This document shows positions 24,901-34,291 of a stretch of DNA of 64,000 nt, piece after piece. Position numbers and translations under genes: made by a program. A model generated the notes under the pieces. It saw only the letters and a list, made by a program, of their open reading frames with translations. It was not told where the DNA came from and made no database searches. Location: the NCBI RefSeq assembly GCF_008119665.1, contig NZ_CP043046.1:3286001-3350000 (forward strand). The letters are read 5' to 3'. How positions within the stretch are numbered: position 1 is the first letter of the stretch; each line of letters starts with the position of its first letter. Origin of the DNA: Pigmentiphaga aceris. GTDB lineage: Bacteria > Pseudomonadota > Gammaproteobacteria > Burkholderiales > Burkholderiaceae_B.

Positions 24901-25199
24901 ACCCGCGAGCCGCTGACTCGCTTCGTGGCGACCTGGCCAGCCAAGTCCCCGGCTCCAGCCGGGCGGTGCTCAAGGATTGAATACGTCAGTACGGGGGAGC
25001 CGTGTACAGCACCCGAGCAGCCAGAAAAATCGAATCGCCCAAAAGCGGGATCTGCTTTTAACCAAGCCGTTTTGAAGGCGTGGGTGTCGGGGGCGTGGCG
25101 GCTGCCCTTCTGGACGACGTGGAGGGCGGGAGACCCGACGCGTAGGTCCAGCGGGGCAGACGACGCGCCCCCGATGCCCGCGACTGGCACAAGAACGCT
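24692..25199 (-). repeat. Right copy of a diverged ~0.5 kb inverted repeat
   Basis: Read on the minus strand, this repeats the blocks of 24158-24645 in the same order. It contains the better-preserved frame, FAGAPLNIVALLLGGGVTWK then RVAAHQVMRRKGGALKVDAL, ending near 24691. The similarity is patchy with small insertions and deletions, so the two copies are old. The family is not recognised; it could be a remnant mobile element or a genus-specific intergenic repeat with a short frame. Confidence 0.7.
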
Positions 25200-25242
25200 C
25201 AAAACCACAAAAAAACGCTCAACAACCGTCAAGAGCGCCCAC

Positions 25243-26490
25243 CTATGCCCTCAACCCATCCAACGCCAGCCCCACCAAATATCGCATCTTCTCGTCCGAA
25301 TCATCCTCACACGTTTTCAGCGCAGCAATCGCCTTGGCAACCCCCTGCTTCCCCAGACGCCGCTCATTCAACACACATGCCGCATGCCGGCGAATCACCA
25401 CATGGGACGACTGCAACCCGCGTATCGCCTCGGGCACATCACCCACACGAATCGTGCAGAAACTCGACCCCGGCTTAAGCAGTTCTTCCACGTCCGCCGC
25501 CAACTCCGGCCACTGAGCAAGCAAACGCTCAACAGGCCCGTAATCCAGCGTCAACGGCAGTGCACCCCTATCCCGAAACGCAGACAAGTTAGCGCAACAC
25601 CCCGCCATCGCAATCTTCGTCGGCTGGGTCAACAGCCACTCCACATCCCCCAAGTAACCCAGCGCCCGCGCCGACCAACCCCAAGTCGATTCCCCTTTCG
25701 CCGTCGTCCCCTTACGCAAAGCGGCAATCGCGGTCGGGTCTGCAACGCCCGCCAAGCCCAGGATCATCGCCGTCTTCCAGGCATCCTTGCCTTTGGCCAT
25801 ATGCTCCACAAGCAAGGGCAACGCACTCTTGCCATGCGCAACCAGCCAGTCGGAAGCCGTCTCGCCATCAATGCCGTCGTACTTGTCCAAGCGATTCACG
25901 TAATAAGCAGCTTGCTCAGACTCCGGCAGGCCAGCCAGGCGACGGCGGGTTTGTTCGGTTTCGTCTTGCTCGGGGAAATGCCGCAGGAACAGGCTGTCGG
26001 ACATGCTGGTCTTTGCCAATGCCGGCCCGTGCGCATCGTCGTGGAAGAACACTACAAAATGCTTGTCGACCTGCGGATGCTTGGCAAAGTGCTTGCGCAC
26101 GGCAGCAGCCGCGCGGGCCACGGTTGCCATGAAACGCGTTTCGGCCGCGTCCCATTGTTCGGGCGTCCCGCGATTGGCATAAGCCTGCAAAGACGCATCC
26201 AGCGCGTGCAATGTCTCGTCGCCATAGTCCGACGGCTCCCAAGTCCAGCGCCAATCCACCGGGCTCCACTTCACGCTCCAGAAACCCTCATCGCCTCGCT
26301 TGGGATGATCTTCATCAAGCGCGGCCAAGGTGTTGGCCGCCAAGGACGGCAGGTCGATCACACGTTCGTCTTCGCGGTAGCTGCCGAAGAAAGCCGCGGC
26401 GTAGAGCGTGCCCACGTTGCTTGCCAGCAGCTTGTCCAGCGTGGCGCATGCCGTCACGGTCAAATGGGTTTCCAGCGTCTTCCAATCCAT
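25243..26490 (-). CDS. DUF4303-like protein with HEAT-like C-terminal half
   Basis: The 415-residue protein is of unknown function. Residues 1-180 (DWKTLETHLTVTACATLDKL, FFGSYREDERVIDLPSLAAN, VKWSPVDWRWTWEPSDYG) resemble DUF4303, a family found among SUKH/immunity-like proteins. The C-terminal half is a series of short helical repeats (LPLLVEHMAKGKDAWKTAM, IRGLQSSHVVIRRHAACVL) of HEAT type, suggesting protein binding. No signal or membrane segment is seen. The start at 26490 follows GGAGA. It stands alone, downstream of the malate synthase terminator and next to the inverted repeats. An immunity or scaffold role is only a possibility. Confidence 0.7.
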   Translation of the reverse strand: MDWKTLETHLTVTACATLDKLLASNVGTLYAAAFFGSYREDERVIDLPSLAANTLAALDEDHPKRGDEGFWSVKWSPVDWRWTWEPSDYGDETLHALDASLQAYANRGTPEQWDAAETRFMATVARAAAAVRKHFAKHPQVDKHFVVFFHDDAHGPALAKTSMSDSLFLRHFPEQDETEQTRRRLAGLPESEQAAYYVNRLDKYDGIDGETASDWLVAHGKSALPLLVEHMAKGKDAWKTAMILGLAGVADPTAIAALRKGTTAKGESTWGWSARALGYLGDVEWLLTQPTKIAMAGCCANLSAFRDRGALPLTLDYGPVERLLAQWPELAADVEELLKPGSSFCTIRVGDVPEAIRGLQSSHVVIRRHAACVLNERRLGKQGVAKAIAALKTCEDDSDEKMRYLVGLALDGLRA

Positions 26491-26620
26491 CGGGTCTCCA
26501 GAATTCTGGTGCCAAACCACTGAGCCGCAGCAACGACACATCAGATATCAAGGCACCACCAATCGCGGCAAATACCGCGACCGAGATTGTCGCAAACGCC
26601 CTGCCCGCACTCCAATGCAA

Positions 26621-26651
26621 AACGGGACAAGCCGTAACAGCTTGTCCCGTT
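26621..26651 (-). terminator. Rho-independent terminator of malate synthase gene
   Basis: AACGGGACAAGC (26621-26632) pairs perfectly with GCTTGTCCCGTT (26640-26651) over a seven-base loop. On the minus strand the stem runs into TTTTGC. It lies 38 bases past the malate synthase stop. Confidence 0.85.
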
Positions 26652-26688
26652 GAAAGATGCCGTCCGCCAGCGTAGCGGACAAGGCAGC

Positions 26689-28272
26689 TTAGATTTCTTC
26701 GTACAGCGGCAAAGTCAGGAACTCTTCGAACTTGTCCTGCGTGCTCATGGTGGTGAAGATGTCCGCAGCACGGGGGTAAGCCGGGCTGTTGCCTGCCACG
26801 GCCACGACTTTGGCCAGTTCCTGCGGCACCAGTTCACGCACCAGGGCTTCCGTCACCTTGCGGCCATCTTCCAGCACACCCTTGCTGGAACGAATCCACT
26901 GCCACACCTGCGAACGCGAAATCTCGGCAGTGGCGGCGTCTTCCATCAGGTTGTGAATCGGCACGCAGCCATTGCCGTCCAGCCACGAACCCAGGTAGTG
27001 GATACCCACATTGATGTTCATGCGCAAGCCGTGCTCGGTGATCGGCGCTTCCGGCTTGAAGTCCAGCAGGTTGGCGGCGCTCACGTTCACGTCGGGGCGC
27101 TGCTTTTCGATCTGGTTGGGCTTGTCGCCCAGCACCTTCACGAATTCTTCCATCGCCACGCCCACCAGGCCCGGGTGTGCCACCCAGCCGCCGTCGTAGC
27201 CGTCGGTGGCGTCACGGGTCTTGTCGGAACGGATGCCGCCCATGGCGATCTCGTTCTTTTCCGGGTCATTCTTGATCGGGATCAGCGCGCTCATGCCGCC
27301 AATGGCCGGCGCGTTGCGGCGATGGCAGGTCTTCAACAGCAGCAAGGCGTAGGCGCGCATAAAGGGCGAGGTCATGGTGACCTTGGCGCGGTCGGCCAGG
27401 CAGAAGTCGCTGTCCAGCTTGAACTTCTTGATGCAGTTGAAGATGTAGTCCCAGCGGCCAGCGTTCAGGCCGGCGCTGTGATTGCGCAGTTCATACAGGA
27501 TTTCGTCCATCTCGAAAGCAGCGAGGATGGTTTCGATCAAGACGGTGGCGCGGATGCTGCCTTGCGGAATGCCAAGTTCGTCTTGTGCGGCGACGAACAC
27601 GTCGTTCCACAGGCGCGCTTCCAGATGGCTTTCCATCTTGGGCAGGTAGAAGTACGGGCCCGAACCGCGCGACAGCAGTTCCTTGCCGTTATGGAACAAG
27701 TGCAGCGCGAAGTCGAAGATGCCGCCCGACACACGCTGGCCGTCGACCGTGACGTGCTTTTCGTCCAGATGCCAGCCGCGCGGGCGAACTTGCAGCACGG
27801 CCACCTTGTCGTTCAGTTGATAGGTCTTGCCGTTCTGTTCCAGCTTGATGGTGCGGCGGATCGCGTCGCGCAGATTGATCTGGCCGCTGATCTGGTTTTC
27901 CCACAAGGGCGAATTGGAATCCTCGTAGTCCGTCATGTAGCTGTCGGCACCGGAATTCAGCGCGTTGATCACCATCTTGCGTTCAACCGGGCCGGTGATT
28001 TCCACGCGACGGCACAGCAGGTCTTGCGGCAGCGGCGTGATGGTCCAGTCGCCGTCACGAACGGCCTGGGTTTCCGGCAGGAAGTCCGGGCGCTCACCGG
28101 CGTCCAGACGCTTGGCGCGTGCGGCACGGGCTGCCAGCAGTTCCTGGCGACGCGATTCGAACTGGCGATGCAGCTTGGCCACCAGCGCCAGGGCGTCAGG
28201 CGTCAGGATCTCGGCGAATTCAGCAGAGACGGGGGCAGAAATGGCGACGCCAGCGGGCAGATCCAAGCTCAT
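26689..28272 (-). CDS. aceB: Malate synthase A
   Basis: This enzyme condenses glyoxylate with acetyl-CoA to malate, in the glyoxylate shunt or in glyoxylate-yielding pathways. The 527 residues match malate synthase A in length, with [45 protein letters not shown] and the family signature [15 protein letters not shown]. The start at 28272 follows AAGGAA. Its own terminator and a divergent LysR gene suggest independent control. No isocitrate lyase gene is in the window. Confidence 0.96.
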   Translation of the reverse strand: MSLDLPAGVAISAPVSAEFAEILTPDALALVAKLHRQFESRRQELLAARAARAKRLDAGERPDFLPETQAVRDGDWTITPLPQDLLCRRVEITGPVERKMVINALNSGADSYMTDYEDSNSPLWENQISGQINLRDAIRRTIKLEQNGKTYQLNDKVAVLQVRPRGWHLDEKHVTVDGQRVSGGIFDFALHLFHNGKELLSRGSGPYFYLPKMESHLEARLWNDVFVAAQDELGIPQGSIRATVLIETILAAFEMDEILYELRNHSAGLNAGRWDYIFNCIKKFKLDSDFCLADRAKVTMTSPFMRAYALLLLKTCHRRNAPAIGGMSALIPIKNDPEKNEIAMGGIRSDKTRDATDGYDGGWVAHPGLVGVAMEEFVKVLGDKPNQIEKQRPDVNVSAANLLDFKPEAPITEHGLRMNINVGIHYLGSWLDGNGCVPIHNLMEDAATAEISRSQVWQWIRSSKGVLEDGRKVTEALVRELVPQELAKVVAVAGNSPAYPRAADIFTTMSTQDKFEEFLTLPLYEEI

Positions 28273-28572
28273 GGAGGTTCCTTGAAAGGGGAAAATCAGA
28301 CGCCGCTTCATGCCCGGCGCAATGTCAGCAGTGTAGGCCGCAGCCGCGCGGCAATTAGCCATAAAATAGTCACTTCAGATTTTACTTTCAGTATGAAGCT
28401 GGCAACGTCTGTTGTTCTGCTTGGGGACAGCGTGCGCCTTTCACGTTTCGGCTGAATTTCGCGTCTTGGTTTATGGCTTGCTTCATGTCTTGATATCTCT
28501 GCTGTCTTTGAAATTTTCAGCCCGCCCGCCTCCAGGTCCGGCAGCTCTCAACATCTTTTCGACCGCCTCAAT
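28273..28572. promoter_or_regulatory. Divergent promoter region, malate synthase / LysR
   Basis: Three hundred bases separate the malate synthase start from the LysR start and must hold both promoters. An AT-rich stretch around 28357-28400 is the likeliest promoter/operator area. I could not define a single convincing LysR box or hexamer pair. Confidence 0.4.
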
Positions 28573-29490
28573 ATGGACCGCTTCAAGCAACTCGAAACCT
28601 TCGTGAATGCAGCCACGCTGGGCAGCCTGTCGGCGGCGGCGCGCGCTGAAGGCGTGGTGCCCGCCCTTATCGGCCGACGGCTCGATGCGCTGGAAGCCCG
28701 GCTGGGTTTGAAGCTGCTGGTGCGCAGTACCCGTCGCCTGTCGCTCACAGCAGAAGGCGCGCGGTTTCTGGTCAGCAGCCGCGCCATCCTGGAATCCTTG
28801 GAAGACGCGGAAAGTGAAGTCGCCGTGCGTGGCGCGCAGGCCAGCGGCCGCTTGCGCATCACCGCACCGGCGGGCTTTGGCAGGCGTCACGTCGCACCGC
28901 TTTTGCCCGCCTTGATGGACGCCCACCCTGCGCTGTCCGTGTCGCTGGACCTGACTGATCGCGTGGTGGACTTGCGCAGCGAGGGCTACGACTGCGCGAT
29001 TCGCCTGGGCGACCTGGAAGACTCCAGCCTGGTGGGCGTGCGCCTGGGCGAAAACCGGCGCGTGGTAGTGGGCGCACCAGCCTACCTGGCGCGGCGCGGC
29101 ATACCCACGCAGCCATCGGAGCTGGCCCAACACAATTGCCTGTCCCTGGGCGGTGCCGGGCAGGCGCGCGGCTGGTTGTTCTCTGACGCTGGCAAAATCG
29201 TCGCGCATCGCATCGACGGTGATATGGGTTGCAGCGACGGCGCGGTGCTGCACGCCTGGGCGCTGGCCGGACGCGGCCTGGCATGGCGCTCGATGTGGGA
29301 GGTATCGGAAGACCTTGCCAACGGCAGGCTGGCCTCGGTGCTTGACGACTACGCCGCGCCCCCCAACGGCATCTACGCCGTGTTCCCACAACGCAAACAC
29401 TTGCCGGCGCGTGTACATGCGTTGGTCGATCATCTGCGCGAAGCGTATCGCGATGCGGCTTATTGGACGCGGGCGCAGACGCTGCCTTGA
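28573..29490 (+). CDS. LysR-family transcriptional regulator
   Basis: The 305-residue protein has an N-terminal winged helix (MDRFKQLETFVNAATLGSLS onward, with RRLDALEARLGLKLLVRSTR) and a LysR effector domain (RLRITAPAGFGRRHVAPLLP to the end), of the CrgA/DmlR-like subgroup. It diverges from malate synthase, so it is a reasonable candidate regulator of that gene, a common LysR arrangement. No strong ribosome binding site precedes the ATG. The inducer is unknown. Confidence 0.9.
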   Translation: MDRFKQLETFVNAATLGSLSAAARAEGVVPALIGRRLDALEARLGLKLLVRSTRRLSLTAEGARFLVSSRAILESLEDAESEVAVRGAQASGRLRITAPAGFGRRHVAPLLPALMDAHPALSVSLDLTDRVVDLRSEGYDCAIRLGDLEDSSLVGVRLGENRRVVVGAPAYLARRGIPTQPSELAQHNCLSLGGAGQARGWLFSDAGKIVAHRIDGDMGCSDGAVLHAWALAGRGLAWRSMWEVSEDLANGRLASVLDDYAAPPNGIYAVFPQRKHLPARVHALVDHLREAYRDAAYWTRAQTLP

Positions 29491-29541
29491 TGACAATCCA
29501 CGACGCGATGCAGGTCTACCAGACCCGGGCTCGATCATGCG

Positions 29542-29700
29542 TCACCGTCCGTGCAGCCCCGGAGCAAGCGTGCAGGCCAAGGAGTCCTTTACCTTGATTT
29601 CAATCAACGATCCCCCGTCGATTCGCGCGCCTAATGAACCATTGGTAGCGAAAGTGCAGTACTGCCAGCCGCCGTCGCCTGCGTAATCCTGCGCGCCGCA
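29542..29700 (-). pseudogene. Possible fragment of a small exported protein gene
   Basis: On the minus strand a frame with good high-GC codon bias reads [11 protein letters not shown], like the end of a signal peptide, then [20 protein letters not shown] and a tail ending APGLHGR before a TGA at 29542. The only upstream start in frame lies within the AdhP coding region, so the true 5' end may be lost. I do not recognise a family. It may be a remnant, or chance coding-like sequence. Confidence 0.25.
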
Positions 29701-29726
29701 AGCGGCGGGCAGCGACAGGAGATGAC

Positions 29727-30755
29727 ATGGCCAAGACGATGAAAGCCGCGGTGGTGCGTGAATTCGGCAAACCACTCTCTATCGATGAAATCCCCGTTCC
29801 CGAGCCCAAGGCAGGCCAGATTCAGGTCCGCATTGCGGCCAGCGGCGTCTGCCACACCGACCTGCATGCAGCCGAAGGCGACTGGCCGGTCAAGCCCAAT
29901 CCTCCCTTCATCCCCGGCCACGAAGGCGTGGGCACCGTGTCTGCCGTGGGCGCAGGCGTTACCCACGTGAAGGAAGGCGACCGGGTTGGCATTCCGTGGC
30001 TGTACACAGCCTGCGGTTGCTGCACCCATTGTCTGGGCGGCTGGGAAACCCTATGCGAATCGCAGCAAAACACCGGCTATTCGGTCAACGGCGGCTTTGC
30101 CGACTACGTGATCGCCGATCCCAACTACGTGGGCCACCTGCCGAAGAATCTGGACTTCCTGGAAGTCGCGCCCATCCTGTGCGCTGGGGTCACGGTCTAC
30201 AAAGGCTTGAAGGTCACCAACACCAAACCCGGTGACTGGGTGGTGATATCCGGCGTGGGTGGCCTTGGTCACATGGCCGTGCAATACGCCAAGGCCATGG
30301 GCCTGAACGTAGCGGCCGTGGACATTGCCGACGACAAGCTGGAACTGGCTACCCGCCTGGGCGCATCGCTGACCATCAACGCGCTGAAGGAAGACCCGAT
30401 CGCGGTGTTGCAAAAGGAAATCGGCGGCGCGCACGGCGTGCTGGTCACCGCCGTGTCGCCCAAGGCCTTCGAGCAGTCCATGGGCATGCTGCGCCGAGGC
30501 GGCACGGTATCGCTCAATGGCTTGCCGCCGGGTTCCTTCCCCCTGCCGATCTTCGACATGGTATTGCGCGGCATCACGGTGCGCGGTTCCATCGTCGGCA
30601 CCCGTCTGGACCTGCAGGAGTCGCTGGCGTTCGCTGCCGAGGGCAAGGTCAAGGCCACCGTCACGGCCGATCGACTGGAAAATATCAACGACATCTTCGC
30701 CCGCATGCATGCCGGCACCATCGAAGGCCGGATCGTGCTGGATATGCTGCAGTAA
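29727..30755 (+). CDS. adhP: Zinc-dependent alcohol dehydrogenase AdhP
   Basis: This MDR-family enzyme oxidises ethanol and other primary alcohols with NAD. In its 342 residues, the catalytic zinc site is [12 protein letters not shown] with PGHEGVGTV and a later Cys in [11 protein letters not shown]. The structural zinc site is the [15 protein letters not shown] cluster, and the NAD site is [17 protein letters not shown]. Length and motifs match AdhP (propanol-preferring). The start follows AGGAG. It stands alone, converging on the first CoA-transferase gene. Confidence 0.94.
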   Translation: MAKTMKAAVVREFGKPLSIDEIPVPEPKAGQIQVRIAASGVCHTDLHAAEGDWPVKPNPPFIPGHEGVGTVSAVGAGVTHVKEGDRVGIPWLYTACGCCTHCLGGWETLCESQQNTGYSVNGGFADYVIADPNYVGHLPKNLDFLEVAPILCAGVTVYKGLKVTNTKPGDWVVISGVGGLGHMAVQYAKAMGLNVAAVDIADDKLELATRLGASLTINALKEDPIAVLQKEIGGAHGVLVTAVSPKAFEQSMGMLRRGGTVSLNGLPPGSFPLPIFDMVLRGITVRGSIVGTRLDLQESLAFAAEGKVKATVTADRLENINDIFARMHAGTIEGRIVLDMLQ

Positions 30756-30898
30756 ACCGCTGCCCGGGGCATGCGGGGTTCATCGTAGTCAGATCGCGGC
30801 CACCAACATGGCTGGTCGCGGTCCCCCCTGTATCAATGTCTCGCCTGCTACTTAACGCTGCCAAGCCCCGTCTGCGCCAAGCACGGAAACCCTTGTAA

Positions 30899-32410
30899 TT
30901 ACGCCACCCGCAGCGCCGAACCACCCTCACGCATCGACCCGGTTTCCCGCTGGCGTTGGTGCCACGAGAACGCCTCTTCCAGCACATGCGGCGTCTGACC
31001 ACCGCGCAGGCAGGCGCGGTTGAAGTAATCACGCAGCGCATCGCGGTAGCTGGGGTGGACGCAATGCTCGATCACGGCACGGGCGCGCTCGCGCGGTGAC
31101 AAACCACGCAGGTCCGCCAAGCCGACTTCGGTGACGAGCACATCGACATCGTGCTCGGTGTGGTCCACGTGGGACACCATCGGCACCACGCAAGACACAT
31201 CCCCGCCCTTGGCGATCGACTTCGACACGAAGATCGACAAATGGGCGTTGCGCGCGAAGTCGCCCGAGCCGCCAATGCCGTTCATCATGTGGGTACCGCT
31301 GACGTGGGTGGAATTGACGTTGCCGTACAGGTCGAACTCCAGCGCGGTATTGATCGCGATGATGCCCAGGCGACGTACCAGTTCCGGGGCGTTGCTGATC
31401 TCTTGCGGACGCAGCACGATGCGTTCGCGGTAGTGCTCGATCTGCTCCATGAAACGATGCTGCACCGGTGCCGACACGGTGATGGCCGAGGCCGACGCGA
31501 ACAGCAGCTTGCCGGCATCCAGCAGCTCGAAGGTGCTGTCCTGCAAGACCTCGGAATACAGGCTCAGCCCGTCGAAGGGCGCATCCAGAAAACCGTGCAG
31601 CACGGCATTGGCGATGGTGCCGACGCCCACCTGCAAGGGCAACAGCGAACGCTGCAGTCGGGTGTGATGCACCTCGTTGTACAGGAAGTCGTTGATGTGT
31701 CCGGCGATCTGATCGGTTTCAGGGTCCGACGGCAGCGCATGCGAGGGGCTGTCGGCCTGGTCAGTCATGACGATGGCCGCGATACGATCGGGGTCCACCG
31801 AGATCGCGCTGCCGCCGATGCGCTGTGACACCGAGCCCAGTTCCATCGGACCACGCTGCGGTCGAGAGCCGGGCATGTAGATGTCGTGCAGACCTTCAAT
31901 AGCGGCCGGCACCGATGTGTTCAACTCGATCACGATCTGCCGCGCCAGTTGCGCGAACACCGGTGCGTTGCCCACTGACATGGTCGGCACGATGGCGCCT
32001 GTTTCCGTGATGGCCGCCGCCTCGATCACGGCGACGTCAATAGCCGGCAAATGGCCAGCGCGCAGCCTTTCGGCGGTCTGCGACAGATGCTGGTCAATGA
32101 AAGCCACGTCACCGTGATTAATCGCACGACGCAATGTAGGATCGGTCTGGAAGGGAAACCGGCGAGACAGCACGCCAGCCTCGGTCAACAGGCGATCCGT
32201 GTCATGGCCCAACGAGGCCCCGCTCATCAGTCCGATATGTAAAGGCATTTGGGCCGCCCGCTTGACCAAGGCGTGTGGCACGGCCTTGGCATCGCCCGCG
32301 CGCGCAAAGCCGCTCAGGCCAAGCGTCATGCCATTTTCGATCAGGGCGGCAGCATGGTCAGCGCTGGTAATGCGCTGGCGCGAGGCGGGGTGGCGGATAC
32401 GGTCGTGCAT
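30899..32410 (-). CDS. Acetyl-CoA hydrolase/transferase family protein (succinyl-CoA:acetate CoA-transferase type), copy 1
   Basis: A class I CoA-transferase of the Ach1/AarC/ScpC group (503 residues), which exchanges CoA between short acids such as succinate, acetate or propionate. The expected catalytic Glu is in LYSEVLQD at about residue 287, after the VGVGTIANAVLHGF segment. Other family blocks are NGMTLGLSGFARAGDAKAVP, VNSTHVSGTHMMNGIGGSGD and MVSHVDHTEHDVDVLVTEVG. The start follows GGAGAAACGC. It is a near-copy of the gene at 32591-34102, same length and same strand, 180 bases away. The two are probably transcribed together from the promoter next to the LysR gene. Confidence 0.92.
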   Translation of the reverse strand: MHDRIRHPASRQRITSADHAAALIENGMTLGLSGFARAGDAKAVPHALVKRAAQMPLHIGLMSGASLGHDTDRLLTEAGVLSRRFPFQTDPTLRRAINHGDVAFIDQHLSQTAERLRAGHLPAIDVAVIEAAAITETGAIVPTMSVGNAPVFAQLARQIVIELNTSVPAAIEGLHDIYMPGSRPQRGPMELGSVSQRIGGSAISVDPDRIAAIVMTDQADSPSHALPSDPETDQIAGHINDFLYNEVHHTRLQRSLLPLQVGVGTIANAVLHGFLDAPFDGLSLYSEVLQDSTFELLDAGKLLFASASAITVSAPVQHRFMEQIEHYRERIVLRPQEISNAPELVRRLGIIAINTALEFDLYGNVNSTHVSGTHMMNGIGGSGDFARNAHLSIFVSKSIAKGGDVSCVVPMVSHVDHTEHDVDVLVTEVGLADLRGLSPRERARAVIEHCVHPSYRDALRDYFNRACLRGGQTPHVLEEAFSWHQRQRETGSMREGGSALRVA

Positions 32411-32590
32411 GCGTTTCTCCTGCCGCGCCGGGGTAGATTCCGGGTATGAGCGCGCAGGATGCGTCGCCGTCTGCGCGGTCTCGGGCAGTATGCAAGGCGG
32501 GCCGGGACGCATTTATGACCTAGATCAGGACAACGCGTTTTTCCTGAGCACGATGTGCTCGTGTCAGCCCGACGGCCCAGGCCAAACCGA

Positions 32591-34102
32591 TCACGCCACC
32601 AGCAAGGCCCGCGCGCCCTCAAGCATCGACCCCGTATCACGCTGGCGTTGATGCCACGAGAAGGCTTCCTCCAGCACATGCGGCGTTTGCCCACCACGCA
32701 GACAGGCACGGTTGAAATAGTCGCGCAGCGCGTCGCGGTAGCTGGAATGCACGCAGTTTTCGATCACTGCCCGTGCCCGTTCGCGCGGAGCCAGGCCACG
32801 CAGGTCGGCCAGGCCAACTTCCGTAACCAGCACATCGACATCGTGTTCGGTATGGTCCACGTGCGACACCATCGGCACCACGCTGGATATATCACCGCCC
32901 TTGGCAATCGACTTCGACACAAAAATCGCCAGGTGCGCGTTGCGGGCAAAATCACCCGAGCCACCGATGCCGTTCATCATCTGCGTGCCGCTGACATGCG
33001 TGGAATTCACGTTGCCGTACAAGTCGAATTCCAGCGCGGTATTGATCGCGACGATGCCCAAGCGGCGCACCAACTCCGGCGCATTGCTGATTTCTTGCGG
33101 GCGCAGCACGATACGTTCGCGGTAGTGTTCGATGCGGTCCAGAATGCGCTGGTGTACCGAGGCAGACACCGTAATCGACGAGGCCGACGCAAAGCCCAGC
33201 TTGCCCAGGTCCAGCAGCTCGATGGCACTGTCTTGCAAGACTTCGGAGTACATCGTCAGATTCTCGAACGGGGAATCGACAAAGCCATGCAATACCGCGT
33301 TGGCGATCGTGCCAATGCCAGCCTGAAGCGGCAGCAACGAACGCTGCAAACGTCCACGCCGCACTTCGTTGAGCAGGAAGTCGTTGATATGCCCGGCAAT
33401 CAGCTGGGTATCGGCATCTGGTGGCAAGGCGTTCGACGGGCTGTCGGGCTGGTCGGTCATCACAATCGCTGCAATGCGCGACGGGTCTACCGAGATTGCA
33501 TGCCCGCCAATACGCTGCGACACCGAACAGAGATCGATCGGCCCGCGATGCGGCCGCGCGCCCGGTACGTAGATGTCATGCAAACCTTCGATTGCAGCGG
33601 GCACGGAGGTGTTCAGTTCAATCACGATCTGCCGTGCCTGCTGGGCAAAAGCGGCGGAATTGCCGACCGACATTGTGGGCACGATAGCCCCTGATTCCGT
33701 GATGGCGGCCGCTTCGATGATGGCCAGATCAACCGCGGGCAGATGGCCGGCACGCAACTGTTCGGCGGTATCCGACAGATGATGATCCACATAGGCCACA
33801 TCACCATGATTGATCGCACGCCGAAGCGTGGGGTCGGTCTGGAACGGCAGGCGGCGCGACAACACACCCGCTTCGGTCAGCAGACGATCCGTGTCATGGC
33901 CCAGCGACGCGCCCGTCATCAGGCCAATATGCAAAGGTGCCTGCTTGGCGCGACGCGCCAGCGCGGCCGGCACGGCCTTGGCGTCACCGGCACGGGTGAA
34001 GCCGCTCATGCCCACGGTCATGCCATCTTCGATCAAGGCAGCAGCCTGGTCGGCGCTGGTAATGCGCTGACGCAGCGCGGGGTGACGAATACGGTCCTGC
34101 AT
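32591..34102 (-). CDS. Acetyl-CoA hydrolase/transferase family protein (succinyl-CoA:acetate CoA-transferase type), copy 2
   Basis: The 503-residue paralogue of the downstream gene carries the same motifs, including the catalytic Glu in MYSEVLQDS and VNSTHVSGTQMMNGIGGSGD. The two proteins look roughly 85-90% identical by eye; the C-terminal 200 residues are almost the same, while the N-terminal third and the LQRSLLPLQ-VGT region vary slightly. Both keep the same AGGAGAAA-type start region. It is the copy next to the divergent LysR gene, so probably the first of the pair. Retention of both active sites argues that the copies are functional and perhaps differ in acid specificity or raise dosage. 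Confidence 0.92.
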   Translation of the reverse strand: MQDRIRHPALRQRITSADQAAALIEDGMTVGMSGFTRAGDAKAVPAALARRAKQAPLHIGLMTGASLGHDTDRLLTEAGVLSRRLPFQTDPTLRRAINHGDVAYVDHHLSDTAEQLRAGHLPAVDLAIIEAAAITESGAIVPTMSVGNSAAFAQQARQIVIELNTSVPAAIEGLHDIYVPGARPHRGPIDLCSVSQRIGGHAISVDPSRIAAIVMTDQPDSPSNALPPDADTQLIAGHINDFLLNEVRRGRLQRSLLPLQAGIGTIANAVLHGFVDSPFENLTMYSEVLQDSAIELLDLGKLGFASASSITVSASVHQRILDRIEHYRERIVLRPQEISNAPELVRRLGIVAINTALEFDLYGNVNSTHVSGTQMMNGIGGSGDFARNAHLAIFVSKSIAKGGDISSVVPMVSHVDHTEHDVDVLVTEVGLADLRGLAPRERARAVIENCVHSSYRDALRDYFNRACLRGGQTPHVLEEAFSWHQRQRDTGSMLEGARALLVA

Positions 34103-34291
34103 GCATTTCTCCTGTCCGCACCGTGAAGACACTGGGCGCAGGCATTCATGCGACACCTTTGGTCTGGGCGGTTGGTCGGAGTATAGGAACGCGATCAACA
34201 ATCATGTGATGACTTAAAATCATTCAAACGAGTCGTTTTTTTCATCATTTGACTTACGACTCATCCTGTTCAGCTTCCAAGGACCATACCC
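34103..34291. promoter_or_regulatory. Divergent promoter region with candidate LysR operator
   Basis: An AT-rich patch holds ATCATGTGAT at 34202-34211 and TGAT-N8-ATCA at 34208-34223, the overlapping interrupted dyads expected of LysR sites, between CoA-transferase copy 2 and the LysR gene. AAGGA lies eight bases before the GTG start of the LysR gene. Confidence 0.4.

Noticed and set aside
24158..25199. Intact insertion sequence
   Set aside because: The inverted copies are diverged, no transposase frame is complete or recognisable, and no target-site duplication was seen.
32555..33694. 379-codon plus-strand frame over CoA-transferase copy 2
   Set aside because: It exists as a mirror of the conserved gene, and a similar shadow frame occurs over copy 1 because the two copies are near-identical.
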